Assembly (NCBI GenBank): GCA_029532625.1
Contig: JARFXM010000011.1
Span: forward strand, 124,001 to 188,000
Length of the DNA stretch: 64,000 nucleotides
Source of the DNA: Lomentospora prolificans
Lineage: Eukaryota; Ascomycota; Sordariomycetes; Microascales; Microascaceae
Reading direction: 5' to 3'
Positions within the stretch are counted from its first letter, which is position 1, and every line of letters begins with the position of its first letter. This document shows positions 20,831 through 30,909 of the stretch, piece by piece. The notes beneath the pieces were generated by a model. That model ran no database searches. It was not told the DNA's origin and worked only from the letters and a program-made list of their open reading frames with translations. Both the position numbers and the translations under genes were made by a program.

Positions 20831-22442
20831 TCACCTCTCTTCCGAATCTTCTTGTTCCTCTGGGTCTGAAGTTGCCGAGTCTCTTTGCTTCTCCGCCTGG
20901 GCCCTCCATGCGCCAGCAAACTTCCACTGGATCCCCGCTGCCAAGGTTGCCATGATCTGCAGCCCAAGACACACCGTAAAGGCCCACCCTACGCCAATGG
21001 AGTTCACCATGGGCATAATGAAACTAGTGCTCGCCGCCGCGCAAAGACACCTCGCCAGGTTGATGCTAGCGCTGGCGGCGGCGCCACGATCCGGGAATAT
21101 GTCCACTAGGTATGTCGTGGCCAGCGAAACCATCGAGATGGCCGTCCCGCCCGTTACAAAGGTCGAGATGATGGGTATTGCAATGTGCACCTTTTTGGGG
21201 AATTGGACGGTCCATCCAAAGAGTGCTATCGACATGCATTGCAGGAGCGAAAAGATGGGAACCAGCCGTAGTCGGGCTTTTTCGATGGGGAAGTCGAGCT
21301 CGTCCGCGTTGGGGAGGCTTTCGTGCTGTTTTTTGATGCGGCGGTAATCGAAATCGAGAATCTTGCCCGTGACGAGCGTGCCGAGGATGGATCCGACGCC
21401 GTTTGCGATAAAAGACAGGCCGATGTGTGTATCCGAGAGGCCGTACTGCTCCTTGAAAAGACTGGCCACCGCAGTGAGGCTCGTCTGCCAGACGGCATAA
21501 TAGATGGCCACGAAGATGACGATTGGCGTGGCGTACTTGGTGACGAGGATGCGGAATGGTCCCGTCACGTCGACGTGTTTCTGTGGTCCGGGAGAAGACG
21601 ACTCGGCGCCGGCCGTCCATTTGACCTTTGTAGTCCGCTGATAGAATTTCAGCGGGTATTTCGCTAAAATATTCAAAGGCACCCTAGACCCGTTACCGAC
21701 AACGGATCGCAGCGTCTCAGGGAGAAGGGTGACGAGAAATACTAGAAAGACACCGCAGTAGATTGCCAGAAACCAAAATACGCTCCGCCATCCGAATGCA
21801 TCGGACAGCGCGCCTCCGATAATTGGTCCGATGGCCGTGGGAGTAAGCAGGCCAGCCTGAAATATACCCATAAACCCTCCCCGTTCTTCGCGAGTCGTGA
21901 TGTCGCCAATCACTCCGGATCCGATGGCGATTGTGCTCGCGCTGCCCGCGCTTTGGAGACAGCGCAGGGCTACCAGCGTGGCATAATTTTTCGTCTCTGC
22001 CAGCCCGATGCACGCTCCGAGGAATACCAAAAACGTGCAGCAGTATGCGATTCTTCGGCCTTTGACGTCCGATAGGGGACCCCAGAGGCTGGGCGCTAAC
22101 CCTTGGAAAATGAGGTATGTCGTAACGGACAAGTTGACAAGCTCGATGGACACGTTGAGATCGTAGGCGATGGTTGGGAGCGCGGGAGTGTAAATATTGG
22201 ATGCGAAACCGGAGACTGCCGCAGTATTGTTAGCATGCCGACGGTTCCCCTGGACCGACAGGGAATATTCCTCACTCACAAGTCGCAGCGGTGGAAACTA
22301 AGAACACAATTACAACTTTTTGCCGTCTGTCGAAGATTGTGTACAGCTCCGTAGGCTCTTCAACGATGGATGGCGGCGTTGATGCTGTGGCGGTGGTGAC
22401 GCCACCGCTCGGCTGAGACTGTTGTTCCTTGTCTGCACCCAT
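20831..22442 (-). CDS. MFS drug:H+ antiporter (DHA1-type) transporter
   Basis: Two exons, 22442-22280 and 22215-20831, separated by a 64-base intron, giving 515 residues. The start is the ATG at 22442. The join restores FLVSTAATF-SGFASNIYTPALPTIA, the standard first-helix sequence of DHA1 carriers. The MFS loop motif GPLSDVKGRR follows helix 2, RCLQSAGSASTIAIGSGVIGD gives helix 4, and FQAGLLTPTAIGPIIGGAL is motif C, the antiporter signature. About 12 hydrophobic helices are visible with a long central loop (about 215-255). The hydrophilic N-terminus and the acidic, charged C-terminus (DPEEQEDSEER) should face the cytosol. Such carriers export drugs, organic acids or metabolites at the plasma membrane using the proton gradient. 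The substrate cannot be inferred. Confidence 0.93.
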
Positions 22443-23289
22443 GGCTTTTCCCACGCGACCAAGTTTCCGACATCCATTTTAGTAAAAGATCAATCGTGGT
22501 TGACGAAAGAGACCTGCCAAGTTCCTTAAGTACCTTGTTGAATTAGTGCGGCGACATTCGGAGTTGGGCCCCACAAGAACTCGGCGCCGAAATCCCGACC
22601 GAATCCACCAGCAGAGATTTTTCCTTTTTTTTTTTTTCTTCTTAAACTTTCCTGGTTAATCAACTAAGCAACCGCCCGCTATCGGAGTTGAGCCCTGCGA
22701 CTCCACACCACCGCCCTAGTCCATTGGACTCGAGTACATGTAGTCGGCGACTCGGTTACTAGCCCGCTGGCCATGGTAGCCGGCCGGTGGGAGTTTGAGA
22801 ACCGGCGGGCATATCCGAGGCCGACAGGATAAAATAAGTCCGCATACCTTTTCTTAGGGCTTGGTGCCGGCACCCGATGGCTAAGTGCGCGCTCGATGAC
22901 GCTTAGTGGCATAAAGACAGGTCCACTCCGGTTCATGAAATACGCATGCAGATTCACGCCATCGACTTTATCAACGCCGTTCACCATTACCTCCTCTGGG
23001 CTAAGCCCTCGCTGTCCCTTTTTTTTTTGGGCATCGTTGTCCGTACTGCACTCGGAGCTTAACGCACAGACTACACGTAAAGACACCGCAACGGGCCCAC
23101 GAAAGCTCGGGGCCGTCTACCGGTCCAAGGTGCGCCGAGCGATTAAGCCCCTGTTCAGCAAGCCCGCCAACCCAACTGGCCCACCTCGGAAGACTCTCGC
23201 GTTGAGCCAGTCGAAGCTGACCCGGGGCGGACAACTTAGCTATATTTCTCCAGGTGACAGCGAGCGCTGTCCTTCCCCGTCCCACGAGT
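22443..23289. other. Intergenic region with an unexplained minus-strand open frame
   Basis: About 850 bases between the MFS carrier and a sugar-transporter relic. A T tract lies at about 22625-22638. A minus-strand frame at 22679-23086 includes coherent-looking sequence (VMVNGVDKVDGVNLHAYFM, PVFMPLSVIERALS), but I recognise no family, so I do not call a gene. Confidence 0.35.
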
Positions 23290-23910
23290 CTGGCCTGCGA
23301 TGGCCCACTACGACACGCTTGGATTTGCATTGGGGATCGTCACCTCTATTCTCACCTGGTGCTTTCTCGACGGGGTCGGAAGAATGCCTCTCCTATAAAT
23401 ACGCTGGTGTTGGAGGGGCTGCCGTGTTTTATCTCGCCATGGGTATCGCCGGATGCTTCCCTAGTACAAACTCTCAAGCTCAATGGCAAGTCCGCTAAAC
23501 CTGCTCTCATGAGAATTCTTCCTGACACGAATAATAGAGCAATTGTAATTCTTATGGTACTCGTCATCTGCACAAACGGGCCCGTTATAGGTGCATCTGC
23601 GAACGTGGCCGGCGAAATCTCTCAGATTGAATTCTGCGCAACATCCCAAACCATTGGCTTCACCTTCAATTTCCTACTCACCACCCTATGGTAAGTCACT
23701 ATCCCGTACATGTTCAACTCGGATCAGGGCAATCTCGGAGGCAAGATGGGATCGATTTTCTTCTTCGGGACATCCGCTCCCACTCTTGTGCTCTCCTTTT
23801 TTCAAAGCGCCTGAGACAAGATCTGTTCTACTCCGAGTTGGACGAAATGTTCGCGCTTGAACTACCGACCAGGCAATTCAAGACTTGCAAATCTGCGCAA
23901 CTTTTGTAAT
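23290..23910 (+). pseudogene. Relic of the C-terminal half of an MFS sugar transporter
   Basis: Pieces of one transporter appear in the right order but in shifting frames. LGFALGIVTSILTWCFLDGVGR (near 23318-23383) is the helix 7-8 end with the VGRR loop, then comes a stop, and YAGVGGAAVFYLAMGIAGC follows in another frame. VAGEISQIEFCATSQTIGFTF (near 23610) is the ExxS-x-x-x-R region with the Arg lost, followed by a stop at the end of LLTTLW. After the stop the same frame continues VTIPYMFNSDQGNLGGKMGS, and after one more shift YSELDEMFALELPTRQFKT, the typical tail of alpha-glucoside/hexose carriers. At least two stops and two frame changes make a working protein unlikely. No N-terminal half is found upstream. 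Confidence 0.75.
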
Positions 23911-24531
23911 AGGTAGGGTTACAGGAATCAAATAAGCACCCAGAGTTAGTCGTGATGCAGGCTGTGAAGCAACTACCACCTTGTCAAGATGATTGACATG
24001 GTTGGAGCCCGCGAGGGTTGATGCTAATGTACCATTGTGGTATCAGCGGGATATATGCCCGTTGGACGACCGGGAGTGGAATCACACCTGCTCCACGGCA
24101 ATCCTCTATGAGACTCGAGCGGGCGTCTGTGGTCGGTGAGGACGATATCTGTGCAGTTTTGTTAGCGTTGGGAGGTAAATGCCGCTTCCTCTTTGCACGT
24201 ATTGGCCGAGAGGCGGAGGGCCAATTAGTGTGAAACCCACCACGCCACTGTTTGGACTCTTGACAGACAATGATAGAGCTTCGTCGGTTCGTCGGTCAGA
24301 ATATCCATCACGCCTAGCACTGAGTAGTGGCTCGCTGTACCCATCAGCGAGTTGCCGCTCGCCGACTGACAAGGAGGACGGCGCGAGCAATGCAAGTCTC
24401 TTGGAGGTTACTAGATGTCAACTTATGAAAGAATATTTGATTTTCTATTTTTAATCGAAATATAATTTTGATAGTTTTGTTTTGGAACCTTTCATATCCT
24501 CTAGTTGCGAATATTATTCCCTCTGTCAGTC
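23911..24531. other. Intergenic region
   Basis: About 620 bases between the transporter relic and the 3' end of the AhpD-like gene. The stretch 24420-24500 is AT-rich. No gene is seen. Confidence 0.4.
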
Positions 24532-25269
24532 TCAAACATCGGATTCGACCTCTGCCAACGTTGGGACCCTGTCCAATTTCAGCCCAAGGAATTCTGCCAC
24601 TCGCTGAACACAATCCCAAAGCATCTGAACATCTTTGCTCGACACACCGATCCTCCTGATGCCCCTAATGTGCCAATGCGTCTCCTTTCGCAGGTTCTGG
24701 ATCATAATGCTCGCAAGCACGGTGATCTCGGTGCCCAAATCGTCCAGGACCTGACGGTCACTCAAATACAGCCCGTACGTGATGTTCCTAGTGATCCAGC
24801 CAAAGTCCTTGTGAGCGTTGAAGATATCCAGGGTATCGTCGGTGTCGCGCGTGTAAATCTTGCGCAGCCAGCCCATCCCCCTTTCCAAGTTGGCTTCGTC
24901 GCACTGCCAACCTTCGCGGGTAGTGGTGAAATCCTTGTCCTCTTCCCGCTCGCACTGGTTGATGGCCATAATGGCCTCCAAGGGTTTGCATACGCCGACG
25001 ACGCAGACGCATTTCACGAGCACCTCGCGGAGGGTGCGGACGAGCGCTTGTCGCTGCGCCGGGGTTGAGAATTGTGGCTTGGAAATCAGGTACAGGTAGA
25101 GCTGGTCGCAGAGCTCGGGGTCATTTCCACCGACGAGAGCGGCGGTGCACAACTGATACCAGTATGCGGAGCCGATCTCGGAGTCGGCGAACTTTTTCTC
25201 GATGAAGTCGAACAGTTCGAGGATTCCTTCCTTGGAGATCCGTGGGTCAATGTCGACTGCCGAAGCCAT
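24532..25269 (-). CDS. AhpD-like / carboxymuconolactone decarboxylase-superfamily protein
   Basis: Single exon, 245 residues, starting at the ATG at 25269. The sequence is mainly helical and has the arrangement of fungal proteins usually assigned to the AhpD-like superfamily: an N-terminal helical part, a middle KCVCVVGVCKPLEAIMAI, and a C-terminal half with TLDIFNAHKDFGWITRNITYG, then LRKETHWHIRGIRRIGVSS and VQMLWDCVQRVAEFLGL. AhpD relatives use a CxxC pair for peroxide-linked redox work, or act as decarboxylases. Here Cys residues lie in the CVCVVGVC segment, but the classical ExxCxxxCxxH motif is not intact, so catalysis by that route is doubtful. No signal peptide is visible; a cytosolic protein is likely. 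Function is not known, and the assignment rests on pattern only. Confidence 0.65.
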   Translation of the reverse strand: MASAVDIDPRISKEGILELFDFIEKKFADSEIGSAYWYQLCTAALVGGNDPELCDQLYLYLISKPQFSTPAQRQALVRTLREVLVKCVCVVGVCKPLEAIMAINQCEREEDKDFTTTREGWQCDEANLERGMGWLRKIYTRDTDDTLDIFNAHKDFGWITRNITYGLYLSDRQVLDDLGTEITVLASIMIQNLRKETHWHIRGIRRIGVSSKDVQMLWDCVQRVAEFLGLKLDRVPTLAEVESDV

Positions 25270-26330
25270 GGCGATGGATCGTCGTGACTCTTTTTCTCCT
25301 TCCGAAAGTGTACGATCCGCGAAATCCAGGCTGATGCTGGACGTAACGGTGGGTCAAGGTCCTGTTGTGGGTAGTCTGATGGGTTAATGTATTTGTGCTG
25401 CCACCGGGCTGGTGATATACTTCCAATGGCACTTATTCTTATCAACCACCTGTTATTCAGAAGGTTACAGAGCTAAGCTCGCCAGCATGGCCTCCAGCTG
25501 GCGGGGACAAAAGGAGGGGAACATGTACCACCAAACAGGATGTAATTAATAACCTACGTCAGCCAGGCGCAGAAATGGGCAACACAACACAGTCGATTTA
25601 CGCGGCGTCAACACTGTACTGGTGACCATGTAATATCTCATCCATGAAGTTTGCAAAACTTCAACAAGGGCCAGCACTTGCAACGAGTAGGTGCCCACCA
25701 GCTGGTTCAGAAATCCTAGCGGCTGTTTATGCTCTCGGGGAGATACCATGACTATTCCTCCTCCAAAATAGAAGAAAGCTACCTTTGGCCGTGGACCAGG
25801 ATCGACGCTGTTTTCGATGGTGTGGGTGACTAAGCCTTGGAGATGTCCCCTTTCGGGGATGGCGGGCTGGCTGCCGTCAGCATCTCGGGCGCTCCGGGAA
25901 CGTGAGGGGAAAGCTGACTATTTTCCAGTTCAAGTACAGACTCAGAAGTGGGGAAGACCAGGTGGGTCAGCGCACCAGTGTTCCCACGCAGGGTGCACGT
26001 TCTTGTGTGCTATCGTGTGCCTGTGTATTATCGACGTACTGAACAGGAGCGCAGCCGGCATATTGGAGGACTGGTATTAATCTTATTCTCGGGGCTAGTT
26101 CCCGTCTTGTTTGATTGAATTAATATGACCTTACACGTGCTGGCGGACTTTTTGAGTCTCCACGCCAGCTTTGAACCCGGAGCTGCCTGGCTTCCCCGCT
26201 GTTGAACCGTCTTGCCTCGCAACAGCGCCTTCATCCGAAGCTTCTCTAGATCCAGGCTTGTATCCGCGAGCGGTCCAATGATAAGTCTTCTTTGATTACT
26301 TTCACCTCGACTAAACTGACCATTTTGAAA
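25270..26330. promoter_or_regulatory. Divergent promoter region of the AhpD-like and SDR genes
   Basis: About 1.06 kb between divergently transcribed genes, so both promoters should lie here. GCCAGCATGGCC and CCAGCTGGCGGG occur at about 25480-25505, and GGCTGGCTGCC near 25861. No gene is seen. Confidence 0.45.
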
Positions 26331-27379
26331 ATGCATCAACTAGATCCTCCCGCGCACCTTTTGAAACATGCACAAGGCCAGACGGTCATCATCACCGGCT
26401 CCGCACGCGGGATTGGCGCCGCGACAGCCGCCGTTTTCAACAAATATGGAGCAAACGTCGTCATAGCAGACCTGCCTCATCTTGGAGACGAAGCCAAAGC
26501 TCTGATCAAGTCTCTAGATCACCCTGAATCTTCAATGTTTATTCCAACAAGCGTTACGGAGTGGCGGCAAATGGTACATCTGTTTGAGGAAACCATCAAC
26601 AAGTTTGGAAGGGTGGACATCGTCGTGGCCAATGCAGGCATTATGGAGAGCAAGCCCGTGCTGGATATGGAATTCGACCAAGACGGGAAACCACTGGAAT
26701 CAACGGAATCCCTCAAGGTACTCGACGTGAACCTGAAAGGCACATTCAACAGTGAGTGCTACTATAGCTCGATTCGGGATATGAGTATTATTAATAAGTT
26801 TTTTGCTCATGAAATTGTAGCTCTGAGGCTGGGTCTATACTATTTGAGCAAGAACCCTCTCTCGTCCTGTGGCTTCCGCGGTTCCGTTACTCTTGTTAGT
26901 TCCACTTCTGGCTACTTTGGCACGACCGGAAATGCAGCCTACATTGCCTCGAAGCACGGAGTGATTGGTCTCCTCAGGTCGTCGCAGCTGAAAGCATCTT
27001 CTCTTCAGGTCAGGGTGAACGCTATCGCGCCATGCTATACCCCAACGCATATGACTTCCGGCTTCGGTAACAGCATTTCCGAAGCTGGCATTGAGATCAA
27101 TACACTTGAAAATGTTAGCGTGGCCATTGCCCATGCTTCCTTGGACGAAGAGAGACAAGGAACTTGCTGTTTGGTATGTACTTTCAGTCGAAGCGAATTG
27201 CTGAGACGAGCCCGCTAACGAATGCACCCAAGGTTGCTGGTAAGTATCTACGAGAGCTTGAGAACACCCGGAAATCTGTTATGGGAGATTGGCTAGGACA
27301 AGACTTGACCGATATGTTGGGGCAGTTCGGGCAGTTCCTAGAGAACACGGGCGGATATCGTTTACCACCAAGTCTCTAG
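26331..27379 (+). CDS. Short-chain dehydrogenase/reductase (SDR)
   Basis: Three exons, 26331-26751, 26821-27173 and 27233-27379, giving 306 residues. SDR enzymes use NAD(P)H to reduce or oxidise alcohol/ketone groups. The cofactor loop TGSARGIG lies at about residues 22-29. VVIADLP ends beta-2 with an Asp, which favours NAD(H) over NADP(H). VANAGI lies at about 99-104. The catalytic set is complete: Ser in VSSTSGYFG, then YIASK with Tyr 181 and Lys 185, and an Asn in FNTL before them. NAIAPCYTPTHMT is the usual P-G-type loop after the active site, with Cys-Tyr replacing Pro-Gly. Both introns were placed by restoring frame and family continuity. It resembles fungal sorbitol- or 15-PGDH-like SDRs. 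The substrate is unknown. Confidence 0.93.
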
Positions 27380-29031
27380 AATAAAATTTCAAAAGAGATA
27401 AGGGATATTTAATTGAAACGCTACCTTATCTCTGTTGTTGGAAATCAATTTATGAGCGTGGTTTATCTGCCAGCATTGGCGTCAAATATAATAATTCACA
27501 ACAACTAATAGCCTAGCATCGGGTCTCGGTTTTGTATAATATGATCATTTGGCTTCAGTGGTTAACCTCCTTATTCTAGCTTCTCTAGAAACATTAGATC
27601 TGGTAGGCGTGTGGCATTAGCTATTGTTAGCATGCACTAAATACTACGGTAAATATCTACCTTGCCTCAACCCACGCACGACCCCTTTTTTCTGACGAGG
27701 ATATATACCTGGTGTTCCTCTGCTCGCTCCACATCCTCGAGGTTAGGAGGATTAGCTCCTGGTATCCTCGAAGGATCATCCTGTTTTGGCCTCGCCGTAT
27801 CATACAGGCAACTGGCCCCATAAAATTCCGTGGGAGAGAATGTCTAGCTCTCAGACGATACAATATGTAATAATAGGACGTCCCCACCCTTGGCCTAGTT
27901 TTGAGGCGTGCTCTCCAAAAGCTAGGAATCCATCACGCCCCTGGAGTTTGCCAGAGAGTATATAATTCCTCACCGGGGGTATTTATGGGTAGTGAATGTT
28001 CTCCTATCCATTCCTGGCCTTACAGAGTTGAGATTCGTTCCCCGCTAACCATATGGTAATGATCTCGCTGCGTTAGTTAGAATTCGGGGAAGCTGTGTCT
28101 GCCAGATGCGAACTGCTAGGTCTTAACAGCTTCTCCAAGGCAGACTGTCATCGCAAACAGCTACTATCGATATAATCTAATAGGCCATCCGGCATCGTTT
28201 GACACCATGACATTTGCTGTACCAGTCAAACTTAAGACTCGCAGCTTGCAAAGCTCTGTGACCTCATGTCTAGAGTCAATTGATATTAGTGAGAATGGCA
28301 ACTGGTGTGGCTCAATGTAAGATCAATTGATGCTTGTAACCAAACGGATACAAATGAGTTCTTATTGAGCATGGCTTCGATAAGAGGTACCCGTTAATCC
28401 GAAGTCTTTGGTTTCACAATTCACACTGGAGGAGAAGGTTTCTTTCGTTGCGGATCATGACGAGTAGCAGACGACCCCTTGCGCAGATTAGGCATCCGAT
28501 CCTATTAAAAGTTCTCAGACGTACCCAATGGTGCCCAGGGAGCAAAGGTCGGATCGGGGAACTAACAGTAATGGTCCGAGTTACGAATACGGGTTCGGTA
28601 GATGGAAGGGAAGTAATGTAGTCTATGTTGGAGCTGTCAACCCTTCTTTTCGCCGTCCTATGAAACAAATCGCTGGTTTTCCAAAATCAGACTTTCATCT
28701 GGCGGTTTTGAAACCATCTTGATATCTTTTGACGTACATACATTCAGTAGCGGAATGGAATGAATCCAGATCCAAACAGTCCGTGGAGCCGGGGAAATAT
28801 TGTGTATTACATGCTGGTAGCTCCAGCATAGCCCTTTTTACAGCTACTCTAAACTTCGAGATCCAAAGCACCCTTGATCTAGAAGTATAATCTTCACTTG
28901 AGGGATGGGAAAATATAAAACCACCTCCTATTTGGTTACACAGTCCATTTGGAAAGTATATAACAGCGACAGGCTCCAGGCAGCTATGATGCTCTAGACC
29001 AACTTGAATTCTAACGCCTGCATTGTTGAAA
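27380..29031. other. Long intergenic region between two 3' ends
   Basis: About 1.65 kb between the convergent SDR and F-box genes. Much of it is AT-rich (for example 27400-27660). I find no supportable gene, RNA or mobile element. Confidence 0.5.
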
Positions 29032-30909
29032 TCACTGGCCTAGGTCAAGCTTCGGCAGGGTCGCCCAATTCTCGGAGAGGAAATGCTCCACCCCGGGCGC
29101 TTCGTAGGTACTTGCCAACCCAACGTCTCCGTACTCCCCGCCCATTAGACGCGTCAAGGCGATCGAACATTCCCTGTTCCTGTATCGCTTTTCCAGTTTA
29201 TCGCACACGGCGGTCCTTACACCGCCCCAGCTAGGACCCAACAAGCGAACAGAGTAAAGAGCAAGCATCGCCATTTTATCATCCAACGACCCGCAAATCC
29301 TTTCGAGCGTCCGCTGATTCACAGACACATCGCTGAGCCATATGTGCTTCAATCTCGTCGACCGCACCGTGTCAAGAATAGGGTCGGCGAAGTAGTACTC
29401 TTTCGGCCTCTCGCTGGCGCCGTCGTTGAGGCCAAAAGCGAACATTGTCAAATCCAACACTCGGAGGTGCCTACTAGAGAGTATGGCGCCGAGGTAATTA
29501 TTGACATGGGCTTGGTCCTGCAGGGCCAAGGACTCGAAGCGAAGGCATCTGTCGTTCAAGTTTCCGTCGGCGCCGCCGAATTGGAACTCGCGAACACGGC
29601 TACAGGCAGCCTGCAGGGAGTCCCAAGCTGGGCTTTCCTCGCTACCGGGGCAGAGTTGGGCAAAGCTGCGCCTCAGGGGAAAGCAGGAGACGTGCAAGCT
29701 GGTCAGGGATATACCCGCCGAGTGAAGGGCGATCGGAACTTCGGACAAAAGCCTCGCGGGGGCCAGCTCGCCTGCCACGTCGCCTGGCACCGTCTCGATG
29801 GAGCTCCAGTGCTCGGGCTTGACAAGCATTTCCGCAATTTGGACCGGGTCGCACAACGTGGATGGGGCGTCCAAGGCGAAATGCTGCCAGTGTTCGTCGT
29901 GCAAGCAGAGGTGACGGATCCGCGGCATAAACCGCGCCGCCTCCGTGAGCATCCTGATGAAAGTCCCGTCTTCGACCAGGCGTTTCTGCTCTTCATGCTG
30001 GAGGCGGTAGGCTGCATGGCCTTTCACCATCATCTCGCGAGACTCGACATACTGCGGCTCCTTCACGTCGTCGGGCGGTTCCTTCTGGCCTGGCCGGACG
30101 ATCGAGTTCCAGGCGCGGGAGAGGTGATAATAATTGTTCATGGCCGCCTCACACTGTTCCATGACCAGCGACCCCGTGCGACTGGATCTCATCACGCAGC
30201 ACGTGCGATAGCGGTGGTATGTCGCGTGGCATATCTCGGACAGCTTATCGAGCTCCTGGAGTCGGGTCCGCGCGAACAAGACGATGCTCGACGCCAGCTC
30301 CTCGGGCCGGTACGCCAGGCACAGACGGATGTTACGTACGCCGGACGCAAGCCGTGGCGACCTTGATATGTTGGTCAAATTTTCTAGAGACCTCATGTCG
30401 AGACCCACTCGTATAGTCTGGAAGAGAAGCGGTGAGGCCAGTTCATTAAAGGCGTGACACGCAAGGCGCGCATTTTGAATATCGCGCAGTACCGTCATGT
30501 CATAGTAGGGATCCTCCTCGGCCAAATTGTCGATAACCAGCTTGAGTAGATCGATGGGGAGGTCCCAGATGCCAAGACGTTGAACTTTGTCCTTGAAGTG
30601 GTCTCGCGCACTGTTGCGGAGCAATTCGTGGCGCGACTCAACCTTGTCTACGAGGCTCAGGGTCGGAATCAAATTCGCGCAGTCTTGGTGGTGGTCGCTG
30701 ACCGAGCCATCGTCGTGAACGGGCGTGAAATTCTCGGCTTCCGGGAGGGTGATGAACTTTTGCTCGAGCTCTTCAAAGCGGGATAGTTCCTGGACGGTGG
30801 TGGACATATCGAGGCACTCACTGGGCGGCATGCTAGTTTCGATCTCGCTTATGAAAGACTCTTCGCTCGCCATCGTGTAGTCTCTTGACTCGGCAGGCGT
30901 GTTGATCAT
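29032..30909 (-). CDS. F-box domain protein
   Basis: Single exon, 625 residues from the ATG at 30909; a second in-frame ATG at 30873 is possible. The N-terminal 110 residues are acidic and probably disordered. An F-box lies at about residues 112-165: LGIWDLPIDLLKLVIDNLA, then a bulged loop, RLACHAFNELASPLLFQTI. F-box proteins join a target to Skp1-Cullin1 ubiquitin ligases. The remainder contains leucine-rich segments (LRVLDLTMFAFGLND, LKHIWLSDVSVNQRTLERI, MLALYSVRLLGPS) spaced like irregular leucine-rich repeats, as in many fungal F-box proteins, and would be the substrate-binding part. No transmembrane segment is seen. The target is unknown. The opposite strand also holds long open frames, but these are mirror frames with no domain content. 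Confidence 0.88.
   Translation of the reverse strand: MINTPAESRDYTMASEESFISEIETSMPPSECLDMSTTVQELSRFEELEQKFITLPEAENFTPVHDDGSVSDHHQDCANLIPTLSLVDKVESRHELLRNSARDHFKDKVQRLGIWDLPIDLLKLVIDNLAEEDPYYDMTVLRDIQNARLACHAFNELASPLLFQTIRVGLDMRSLENLTNISRSPRLASGVRNIRLCLAYRPEELASSIVLFARTRLQELDKLSEICHATYHRYRTCCVMRSSRTGSLVMEQCEAAMNNYYHLSRAWNSIVRPGQKEPPDDVKEPQYVESREMMVKGHAAYRLQHEEQKRLVEDGTFIRMLTEAARFMPRIRHLCLHDEHWQHFALDAPSTLCDPVQIAEMLVKPEHWSSIETVPGDVAGELAPARLLSEVPIALHSAGISLTSLHVSCFPLRRSFAQLCPGSEESPAWDSLQAACSRVREFQFGGADGNLNDRCLRFESLALQDQAHVNNYLGAILSSRHLRVLDLTMFAFGLNDGASERPKEYYFADPILDTVRSTRLKHIWLSDVSVNQRTLERICGSLDDKMAMLALYSVRLLGPSWGGVRTAVCDKLEKRYRNRECSIALTRLMGGEYGDVGLASTYEAPGVEHFLSENWATLPKLDLGQ

Noticed and set aside
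22679..22760. CCAATGGACTAGGGCG on the minus strand, resembling a tRNA D-arm region
   Set aside because: No matching anticodon stem, T loop or acceptor stem could be paired around it.
29344..30366. 340-residue plus-strand open frame opposite the F-box gene
   Set aside because: It is a mirror frame of GC-biased coding DNA, has Arg/Gly/Val-rich composition, and shows no domain, while the minus frame carries a clear F-box.
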